From positions 1 through 31,494 of the forward strand of contig JAGREZ010000211.1 in the NCBI GenBank assembly GCA_020446285.1: a DNA stretch of 31,494 nt. Reading direction: 5' to 3'. The notes beneath the pieces are model-generated. The model was not told the DNA's origin, ran no database searches, and saw only the letters and a list, made by a program, of their open reading frames with translations. Source of the DNA: Geminicoccaceae bacterium (GTDB lineage: Bacteria > Pseudomonadota > Alphaproteobacteria > Geminicoccales > Geminicoccaceae). The translations under genes were made by a program, and so were the position numbers. Positions 1-6,587 of this stretch are shown here, in pieces (within the stretch, counting starts at the first letter, position 1; every line of letters begins with the position of its first letter).

Positions 1-392
1 TGCGCGGACTGCACTACCAGCATGCGCCATTCGAGGAGACCAAGATCGTCCAGTGCGTCGCCGGGCGCATCTACGATGTCGTTCTCGATCTCAGACCTTC
101 TTCGCCCACCTTCAGCACATGGTTCTCGGCGGAAATCTCCGCCGATGACGGACGGATCATGGTCGTGCCCGAGGGGTGCGCGCATGGCTTCATGACGCTC
201 GAGGATGATTCGGTCGTTCACTACCTCGTTTCCGCCGCCTACTCGCCGCTGCATGAGGACGGCGTCCGTCACGATGATCCGGCGTTTGCGATCCGGTGGC
301 CCGCGGAACCCGCCTGCATATCGCCGCGCGACCGAAGGCATCCCCTGTTCGACCTTGACCGGCAGCTGTCAAAGGTCAGCGTTCCGGCATGA
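1..392 (+). CDS. rfbC: dTDP-4-dehydrorhamnose 3,5-epimerase, 3' part only
   Basis: The reading frame is already open at base 3 and runs to a TGA at 390-392, so the 5' end lies outside the window. The first visible residues are RGLHYQ, the family's conserved active-site segment with the catalytic histidine. They are followed by a cupin-fold stretch (KIVQCVAGRIYDVVLDLR), a VVPEGCAHGF turn, a VVHYLVSAAYSP strand and a closing DPAFAIRWP motif. All are typical of RmlC/RfbC, which epimerises C3 and C5 of dTDP-4-keto-6-deoxyglucose on the way to dTDP-L-rhamnose or related deoxysugars in the cytoplasm. Its stop overlaps the start of the next gene by 4 bases (ATGA), so the two are probably translationally coupled. 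Rhamnose itself is not proven, because rfbA, rfbB and rfbD are not in view. Confidence 0.93.
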   Translation, partial: RGLHYQHAPFEETKIVQCVAGRIYDVVLDLRPSSPTFSTWFSAEISADDGRIMVVPEGCAHGFMTLEDDSVVHYLVSAAYSPLHEDGVRHDDPAFAIRWPAEPACISPRDRRHPLFDLDRQLSKVSVPA

Positions 393-1381
393 CGAGAGTT
401 CTCCTGACCGGTGCTGCTTCCTTTACCGGAGCATGGATCACCGCCGCTCTTTCGGCCCGTGGCGCACAGGTGATCGCCCCGCTTCGCGGCGATTGCGGTG
501 GTGACGGCATGGAGGAAGGCTCAAGATTGCGCCACCTGCGCATCAGGCTGGCCGGCCGCACGGCACTGCTCGTCGAACATGCACCGACAGGCTCGCATCG
601 CCTGCTCGATCTCGTCGACGAGACCGGCCCCTTCGATCTCGTCTGCCTGCACGGCGCCGATGTCGGTGATTTCCGCTCCGCCGGCTATGATCCGCTGGCA
701 GCGGCGGCACGCAATTGCGATGGCATCGACATGTTGCTCGCCCGCCTCGCCCGTCAGGGCTGCAGGCGCATCGTCGTCAGCGGCAGTCTGTTCGAGGCCG
801 ACGAAGGCGGCGCGGACGGCCACCGGCCGGCCATCGGCGCCTACGGGCTCGCCAAGACCCTGAGCTGGCATTGCCTGCGCTTTGCCGGGGAACGAAACGG
901 TCTCGCCGTCGGCAAGGTCGTCATTCCGCACCCCTTCGGACCGCTCGAGAAACCCGGCCTCGTGAGCGAACTCATGACGAGCTGGCAGTGTGGCCGGATC
1001 GCATCGATCCGGCACGCCGCACGGATCCGTGATTTCATCCCGGTTCAGCGGCTTGCCGGCGCCTATGCCGATTTCGCCCTCGACATGCCGGCAAGACCCG
1101 GACTCTATCGGCTGGCACCGGGTGGCCTCGCCGAAAGCGTCGGCGACTTCACCGCCCGGCTGGCCCGGGAGATGCGTCCCCTGCTCGGACGTCCGTGCCG
1201 GTTCACCGCCGCCGCCGTGCCGACGGGCCACCCGGACGACAGGGAACCCGCGGTCCGCATCAATTGCGATCCGGTCCTCGATAGCGACGGCGGCGACCTC
1301 GCCGCGGTCTGGCGCGCGCTCGCGGAATTCTACAGTGAGCACAACCATGCGAATGGCAGAGCTTTATCAATTAATGGTTGA
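389..1381 (+). CDS. NAD(P)-dependent SDR epimerase/dehydratase (nucleotide-sugar type)
   Basis: This is a 330-residue extended short-chain dehydrogenase. The Rossmann motif TGAASFTG lies at residues 7-14, a serine-rich catalytic strand (VVSGSLFE) around 129-136, and the YxxxK pair is Tyr152/Lys156 (AYGLAK). Such enzymes act on nucleotide sugars as 4-epimerases, 4,6-dehydratases or 4-reductases. Its position 4 bases inside the end of the RmlC gene suggests it uses the RmlC product or a related dTDP- or CDP-deoxysugar, but the substrate cannot be read from sequence. The Rossmann loop is unusual: Ala-Ser replaces the common Thr/Ser-Gly before the Phe. The last codons are AT-rich (TTA TCA ATT AAT), unlike the body of the gene. 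An alternative role is a dTDP-4-dehydrorhamnose reductase analogue. Confidence 0.85.
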   Translation: MTRVLLTGAASFTGAWITAALSARGAQVIAPLRGDCGGDGMEEGSRLRHLRIRLAGRTALLVEHAPTGSHRLLDLVDETGPFDLVCLHGADVGDFRSAGYDPLAAAARNCDGIDMLLARLARQGCRRIVVSGSLFEADEGGADGHRPAIGAYGLAKTLSWHCLRFAGERNGLAVGKVVIPHPFGPLEKPGLVSELMTSWQCGRIASIRHAARIRDFIPVQRLAGAYADFALDMPARPGLYRLAPGGLAESVGDFTARLAREMRPLLGRPCRFTAAAVPTGHPDDREPAVRINCDPVLDSDGGDLAAVWRALAEFYSEHNHANGRALSING

Positions 1382-1464
1382 ATTTTCTAGCTGACCCGGC
1401 CAATCTTCGCACGGGTCCTTATCACGGTCGGGCGTCACCTTTCCGAATTTCTTCAAGGAGATAG

Positions 1465-2445
1465 GTGTTGTCCGTGCAATCCTCGAGCGTCGGTGTGTGC
1501 ATTGTCACATATCGGGCGCGCGATCTGCTCGACGGGTGTATCCGGCCGCTCGCGCGATCGCCGCTCGCGCCCCGCATTCTGGTGGTCAATTCCTCGTCGA
1601 ACGACGGCACGATCGGGCGCGCGCTGGAGCTTGGCGCGGACACCTGGGTGATCCCGCGTGGCAGTTTCAATCACGGGACCACCCGCGAGGCGGCGCGCAA
1701 GAGGCTCGGCACCGGCATCGTCGTGATGATGACGCCCGACGCCCGGCCACTGTCCTGCGATTTCCTCGAAAGACTCACCCGCCCGATCCTCGACGGCCTC
1801 GTCGACATGACCTATGCCCGCCAGCTCGCCCGCCCCGGCGCGGACGTGATCGAACGTTTCATCCGGGCCTTCAACTATCCCACCGATGGCGGTATCCGCT
1901 CGCTCGACGACTGGGACAGATACGGCAATTACAGCCATTTCTGCTCCAACAGCTGTGCAGCCTGGCGGCAGGATGCGCTCGATGCCATCGGCGGTTTCAG
2001 ACACACACTCGTCAGCGAGGAGACGGTCGCCGCACGCCAGTTGCTCGAAGCCGGGCGGCGCATCGCCTATGTCCCCGAGGCCCTCGTCGTCCATTCCCAT
2101 CCGGGCGGCCTCCTTCGGGATTTCCGGCGCCAGTTCGACATCGGTTACAGCCGCGCGCAGTTCCGCGATCTGCTTCTCTCGCGGGGCCGTGACGAAGAGC
2201 GCGGCATCGCGTTCCTTGCCGCCCTCATCCGCCATCTGTGGAACGAACAGCCGCACTCGATCCCCTATGCCCTCCTCCACACGGCCATGCGTTTTCTGGG
2301 ATACCGGCTCGGAATGCTCGGCCGTCACCTGCCGGAACCGCTCGCCGCGCATATGAGCCAGCAGGATTTCTTCTGGCAGCGCAATCGGCAGGACGGGCCC
2401 CTCGCCGCAGATCCCCGCGACGACGCCCGGCCGGAGACGGCCTGA
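1465..2445 (+). CDS. GT2-family glycosyltransferase, rhamnosyltransferase-like
   Basis: This is a 326-residue GT-A fold enzyme. It begins with VGVCIVTYRA at residues 9-18, followed by the nucleotide-binding strand LVVNSSSNDGT (39-49), the NHGTTRE segment (69-75) common in bacterial rhamnosyltransferases, and MMTPDARP (88-95) in place of the DXD region. It probably transfers a sugar, possibly rhamnose, from an activated nucleotide to a lipid-linked glycan at the cytoplasmic face of the inner membrane. The GTG at 1465 and the TTG at 1468 both lie just downstream of an AAGGAG ribosome-binding site (1455-1460). The TTG has the more usual spacing, so the start is uncertain by one codon. An 83-base gap separates it from the SDR gene, the only clear gap in this cluster, and the next gene follows after 2 bases. 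Confidence 0.88.
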   Translation: MLSVQSSSVGVCIVTYRARDLLDGCIRPLARSPLAPRILVVNSSSNDGTIGRALELGADTWVIPRGSFNHGTTREAARKRLGTGIVVMMTPDARPLSCDFLERLTRPILDGLVDMTYARQLARPGADVIERFIRAFNYPTDGGIRSLDDWDRYGNYSHFCSNSCAAWRQDALDAIGGFRHTLVSEETVAARQLLEAGRRIAYVPEALVVHSHPGGLLRDFRRQFDIGYSRAQFRDLLLSRGRDEERGIAFLAALIRHLWNEQPHSIPYALLHTAMRFLGYRLGMLGRHLPEPLAAHMSQQDFFWQRNRQDGPLAADPRDDARPETA

Positions 2446-2447
2446 CG

Positions 2448-3575
2448 ATGCGCGTTGCGTTCCTGACCAACAACCGTTTTCCGCCGCGCGAGGGTATCGC
2501 CCGCCATATTGCGGAAATCGCGCTTCGCCTGCGCGCGCGAGGGATCGACAGCATCATCTTGTCGCCCGGCTCGCGCTTCGGCCGTTGGCAGCGCCGCCGC
2601 GAGCAGGGCATCGAGCATCTGCGCTATCCCTACTGGAAGCTGCGTCCGTTCCATCACGCCATGATCCGCCCGCTTCTCCAGCGCTGGCTCGATGAGGGAG
2701 CGGGCGGCGCCAATATCGTTCATCTCCACCTGCCCCTGCTGCCGCCACTCGAAACCGGCCGCAAGCTGGTCGTCACCGTTCACAGCCCCCTTCTCACCGA
2801 CACCGCCGCCATTCCCGAGCGCGACCTGCGCGCGAGGCTCACCCGGCTCAACGCGAAATGGATCAGCGCCGGCTACGAACAGAAACATCTCGACCGCGCC
2901 GACCGCATCATCGCCGTATCCGGTGCCGTGGCGCGCGAACTCGACGCGAACTATCGCTCCCCACCGGCCGGGATCGAGACCATCACCAATGGCGTCGACA
3001 CGCGCTTCTTCACCTTTTCGCCGACAGCATTGCGCAATCGTCATGTTCTCTTCGCGGGCCGTCTCGGCTACCGCAAGGGACTCTTCAGGTTGCTCGATGC
3101 CATGGTCCTGCTCGACGATCCACGCATCCGTCTCGAGATCGCCGGCGAGGGACCGCTCGAGACGGCCCTTCGCCGGCATGTGCGCCGCCTCGGCCTCGCC
3201 GACAGGGTTCTGTTCCACGGCTTTCTCGACAGGAACAGACTGCGTGAAACGCTGAGGCGCGTCGGCTGTCTGGTCAATCCGGCCGACTATGAGACAGGAC
3301 CGTTGAGTCTGCTCGAAGCCATGTCCGCGGGAACACCCGTCGTCTCGACCGCAACCGGGCTCGCCGTCGAAATGGGGCCGAACGCGCCGATGCGGGTCGT
3401 CGAAACCTCGGCTTTCGGCCTTGCCCGGGGCATCGGCGAAGTTTTCGCCGACGGGGAAGCGAGCCGCGAGCGGGCAGAGGCGGCGCGCCGCGTGGTGGAA
3501 CAGCGGTTCGAATGGGAGCTGATCGTTGACCGGCTCGCCGGAATCTACCGCGAGCCGGTGCGATGCGCCGCGTGA
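2448..3575 (+). CDS. GT4-family glycosyltransferase
   Basis: This is a 375-residue GT-B retaining glycosyltransferase. The N-terminal Rossmann domain opens with MRVAFLTNNRFPPREGIARH, where the glycine-rich turn usually binds the acceptor side. A linker with ITNGVDTRFF precedes the C-terminal domain, which carries VLFAGRLGYRKG and the EX7E pair Glu282/Glu290 in YETGPLSLLEAMSAG. It probably adds one sugar to the growing surface polysaccharide at the cytoplasmic membrane. The open frame extends upstream to 2238, but ATG 2448 is preferred: it lies 2 bases after the preceding stop, and the protein then starts exactly at the first beta strand. Its 3' end overlaps the next gene by 13 bases. Confidence 0.9.
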   Translation: MRVAFLTNNRFPPREGIARHIAEIALRLRARGIDSIILSPGSRFGRWQRRREQGIEHLRYPYWKLRPFHHAMIRPLLQRWLDEGAGGANIVHLHLPLLPPLETGRKLVVTVHSPLLTDTAAIPERDLRARLTRLNAKWISAGYEQKHLDRADRIIAVSGAVARELDANYRSPPAGIETITNGVDTRFFTFSPTALRNRHVLFAGRLGYRKGLFRLLDAMVLLDDPRIRLEIAGEGPLETALRRHVRRLGLADRVLFHGFLDRNRLRETLRRVGCLVNPADYETGPLSLLEAMSAGTPVVSTATGLAVEMGPNAPMRVVETSAFGLARGIGEVFADGEASRERAEAARRVVEQRFEWELIVDRLAGIYREPVRCAA

Positions 3576-5416
3576 CCTCGATGCAGAACGTTTCCGGTAT
3601 CCCCGGCTCGACGGTTCTCGTCGCCTTCGGCCTTGCCGCCGACAGGACAGGCCGGCAGCCCTGGCATTCCGTCGATGGTATCGCGCGGGGGCTTCTCGAA
3701 TGCGGGGAGCGGGTGACGGTCGTCACCGACAGCGATGATGTCCCCGGCGACCGCCCCTACGAAATCGCCTCCGTGCGCCGGCTCTTTCGCCATGGCCGGG
3801 CGACGGCCGAGCTTCTGGGCCTCGTTCTGGCGCTCGATCCGCAAAGGGTGATCGTCCTTTCGGGACCATGTGCCCTCGCTCTCATGCGCCATCCGCGCTG
3901 GCGCGCCGAAACCTTACTGCTCATGGCGAGTCCCTGCCTGCGCATGGCGGAAATCCTCGCCGCCGGCCCCGGTCCGGTATGGCGCGAGCGCCGGCAGACC
4001 CTGCGGCCGTTGCTCGACAGTCTCATTCCGGGATTCGTGCTCACCGCCGGATATCGCCGTTCGGGAGCGTCGGCGATCATCTATCTCAGCCGGTCGAGCC
4101 AGAGCCGTTTCTTCGCCCGCGGACTGCCTCTCGGCAAGCATGTCCGCCCGCAGGCAACGCCGTTCCCGCGCAACGGCGCCGGCACCGCCGGACATGGCCC
4201 GCCGGTGATCTGCTATCTCGGCCCGCCGCTTGCGGCCCGTGGCGCCATACTCGCCCTTTCGGCGTTCGAGACGGCCTGTGGCGACGGCCTCGACGCGCGG
4301 CTCCTGCTGCTGCTTCGCCCCGATTGCGGACGGGCGGTGATGGAGGATTTTCTCGACCGGGTCGAACGGAGTCCTTTTGCCGGGCGCATTCACTGCCATG
4401 TGGGCATGCTCTCGCAACGCGATCTGCGACGGGCCGTGAGCGGGGTCGACATTTTCCTTCTGCCCTTTCTCGCTCCCATATCCGATGTGCCGCTCGTGGT
4501 GCTCGAGGCCGGGCTCGCCGGACGCACAGTGGTCACACTCGACACACCCGGTGTGAGCGAATATGCGGCCGATCTCGGCGGTATCGTCGTCCGCGACCCG
4601 AAGATGCTGCCGGAAGCGCTGTTTCATGCCATACGCTCGCCCTCGCCCCCTCCCTCGAGCCTGAACCTCTCGAACTGGCGGGGCTGGCGCGCGGAGGCGG
4701 AGAAGCTGCCGCCCGCGCGTCCGCGGGTCATCCATGATCTCGCCATGATCGCCCTTTGCGGCGCGGATGGCACCGGCAAGAGCTTCCTTCTCGGCCATCT
4801 CGCGGACGAACTGTCGGCGCGCGGCATCGCCACAGTTCATGTCTGGAGCCGGTTCCGCAACTATCTCTCGCGACCGCTCCTCGCCCTTGCCCGTCTCACC
4901 GGCCACAATCGCCGCGAACGGACCGGCGCCACGGTGACCGGCTATCACGACTTCGCCCGAACGCCGTGGCTCGCCTGGCCCTTTCTCCTCCTGCAGATCA
5001 TCGACAACAGGATCGATCTGGCCTTGCGCTACAGGAGCCGGGGCAGCCGGCTCGTTCTCGCCGATCGCTGCATCTTCGACACGCTCGTCGATCTCTGCAT
5101 CGATACCGGTCTCGACGACCTCATACTCGACCGGCTGGGCCCGCGTCTCGTCGCCCGGCTTCCCTCACCGTTTCTTGCCGTTCTCGTTCGCCGTCATCCC
5201 GAAGCCGTGGCGCGGGACCGACCGGACGCGCTCGCCGACCGCAATTACGCAAGACGTCGGCAACTCTACGACCGCATGGCCGAACGTTTCGGCCTCGCGG
5301 TCATCGACAATCAGGGCCCGCCAATACGGTCGGTCCACGAAATTCTCGATCTCGCCGGCGTGGGCGGGACGTTTTTCAAAGGCAATCTCCGTGATCTACG
5401 TCTTTTACAACAATGA
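3563..5416 (+). CDS. Fusion: GT-B glycosyltransferase-like domain + thymidylate-kinase-like domain
   Basis: This is a 617-residue two-part protein. Residues 1 to about 385 resemble a GT-B glycosyltransferase, with a C-terminal half carrying DIFLLPF and a VPLVVLEAGLAG helix (Glu315). The first Glu of the usual EX7E motif is replaced by Ser307, so this domain may be inactive or use an unusual donor. Residues 395-617 form a separate P-loop domain: IALCGADGTGKS with the Walker A at 400-407, then LVLADRCIFD, the DR-containing segment typical of thymidylate-kinase folds. The kinase domain's substrate is unknown; a nucleotide, a sugar or a lipid-linked intermediate are all possible. An in-frame ATG at 4745 falls exactly at the domain border, so internal initiation could make the kinase alone. 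The start overlaps the previous gene by 13 bases, and ATG 3581 is an alternative. Confidence 0.8.
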   Translation: MRRVTSMQNVSGIPGSTVLVAFGLAADRTGRQPWHSVDGIARGLLECGERVTVVTDSDDVPGDRPYEIASVRRLFRHGRATAELLGLVLALDPQRVIVLSGPCALALMRHPRWRAETLLLMASPCLRMAEILAAGPGPVWRERRQTLRPLLDSLIPGFVLTAGYRRSGASAIIYLSRSSQSRFFARGLPLGKHVRPQATPFPRNGAGTAGHGPPVICYLGPPLAARGAILALSAFETACGDGLDARLLLLLRPDCGRAVMEDFLDRVERSPFAGRIHCHVGMLSQRDLRRAVSGVDIFLLPFLAPISDVPLVVLEAGLAGRTVVTLDTPGVSEYAADLGGIVVRDPKMLPEALFHAIRSPSPPPSSLNLSNWRGWRAEAEKLPPARPRVIHDLAMIALCGADGTGKSFLLGHLADELSARGIATVHVWSRFRNYLSRPLLALARLTGHNRRERTGATVTGYHDFARTPWLAWPFLLLQIIDNRIDLALRYRSRGSRLVLADRCIFDTLVDLCIDTGLDDLILDRLGPRLVARLPSPFLAVLVRRHPEAVARDRPDALADRNYARRRQLYDRMAERFGLAVIDNQGPPIRSVHEILDLAGVGGTFFKGNLRDLRLLQQ

Positions 5417-6503
5417 CCCGCTGGCTCACGATCTGGGCGGCGGAGCCGAGCATTTCCGCGGCCTTCATCGCGCATTGCTGAAATCCGGACTGGAATTCCG
5501 TCTGGTCGGAACGAAGATGCAGGATCTGCGCATCGCGCCGAACATAGACTACATATCGAAAGGATCGAATTTCCTCATCTACTACCTCGCGCTGTGGCGC
5601 TGGTTCTGGTTGCACCGCAAGCAGTTCCGGGAAGGCGATGTCTTTCATTTCCATCGCAACTACGCCGCATGGCCCAAGCTCGCACTCTGCCCCGATATCG
5701 GGCGGGTCCTCATCAGCTATCACAATGTCACCGGCCGGGTGCTGCAGGGCTGGCTCGGCAGGCTCGCCTCGCCCCTGCGCCGGGCCATGCTCCATTTCGA
5801 GCGGCGCGCGATCGCCCTTGCCGACGCCATCGTCTGCGTGAGCAACCGCGATCGCAAGACTCTCGCCGACATCGTCCTGCGCGAGCCGTTCGAAAAGGCG
5901 GGCGTGATCCCTGCGGCCTATGATTCGGCGCTCTTCGAGGAGACCGAACCCGGCCCGCCTCCGGTCGCCCGCTGCAGGGACATTCTTCTCCTCGGGCGTA
6001 TCAGTCACCAGAAGAACGTTCCACTGGCGATCTCGACGCTCGAACGGCTGCATGCGATCGGCGAGACCTTCCGGCTGACCATCGCCGGCGATGGTGAGGA
6101 CAGCCGCCAGCTCATCCGCCGCATCGCCGAGAGTCCGGTCGCCTCGCGCATCACCTGGCTCGGCTGCGTGCCGCATGACGAGGTGCCGGCGATCATCCGC
6201 GACCATGGCATTCTGCTGCTTACCAGCCGCTACGAGGCATCGCCGACCGTGGTCAAGGAAGCCCTTCGCTGCATGCGCCCCGTCGTCAGCACCGATGTCG
6301 GCGACGTGCCCGACTGGGTGGAAACGGGTGCTACCGGATTTATCTGCGACAATGATCCGATCTCGCTCGCCGATGGCGTGCTCGGTGCTGCGCGTCTGAT
6401 CGAGACCGGCGGTTATCGCCCGACCACCCGCCTCGACGATCTGAGCGAGGATGCGATCATGAACCGGGTCATGCAGATCTACCGCCGCCTGCAGGCGGTA
6501 TGA
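5391..6503 (+). CDS. GT4-family glycosyltransferase
   Basis: This is a 370-residue GT-B enzyme and the last gene of the polysaccharide block. The N-terminus reads VIYVFYNNDPLAHDLGGGAEHF, a strand plus the glycine-rich acceptor loop. The linker contains GVIPAAYDSALF, and the C-terminal domain has ILLLGRISHQKN and the EX7E pair Glu282/Glu290 (SRYEASPTVVKEAL). The open frame continues upstream to 5175, but that part overlaps the fused kinase domain in another frame and looks meaningless. The GTG at 5391 is chosen because AAAGG lies 8 bases upstream and the first beta strand starts at once. It therefore overlaps the preceding gene by 26 bases. It probably transfers a sugar to the same glycan as its neighbours. 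A strong hairpin follows the stop. Confidence 0.88.
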   Translation: MIYVFYNNDPLAHDLGGGAEHFRGLHRALLKSGLEFRLVGTKMQDLRIAPNIDYISKGSNFLIYYLALWRWFWLHRKQFREGDVFHFHRNYAAWPKLALCPDIGRVLISYHNVTGRVLQGWLGRLASPLRRAMLHFERRAIALADAIVCVSNRDRKTLADIVLREPFEKAGVIPAAYDSALFEETEPGPPPVARCRDILLLGRISHQKNVPLAISTLERLHAIGETFRLTIAGDGEDSRQLIRRIAESPVASRITWLGCVPHDEVPAIIRDHGILLLTSRYEASPTVVKEALRCMRPVVSTDVGDVPDWVETGATGFICDNDPISLADGVLGAARLIETGGYRPTTRLDDLSEDAIMNRVMQIYRRLQAV

Positions 6504-6521
6504 CAACCCGCCTGCCGCACT

Positions 6522-6551
6522 CGCTGCCGGTGATGGCGCTCACCGGCAGCG
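6522..6551. terminator. Hairpin between convergent genes, probable bidirectional terminator
   Basis: A perfect 12-bp inverted repeat (CGCTGCCGGTGA at 6522-6533 and its complement at 6540-6551) encloses a 6-base loop. It lies 18 bases past the last glycosyltransferase stop and 36 bases past the polA stop on the other strand. A second, smaller repeat (CGGGAT at 6550-6555, ATCCCG at 6571-6576) follows. There is no clear T-tract, so it may act with Rho or only protect 3' ends. Confidence 0.6.
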
Positions 6552-6587
6552 GGATCCCTGCGATTGCGGAAATCCCGCGCGCGGCTT

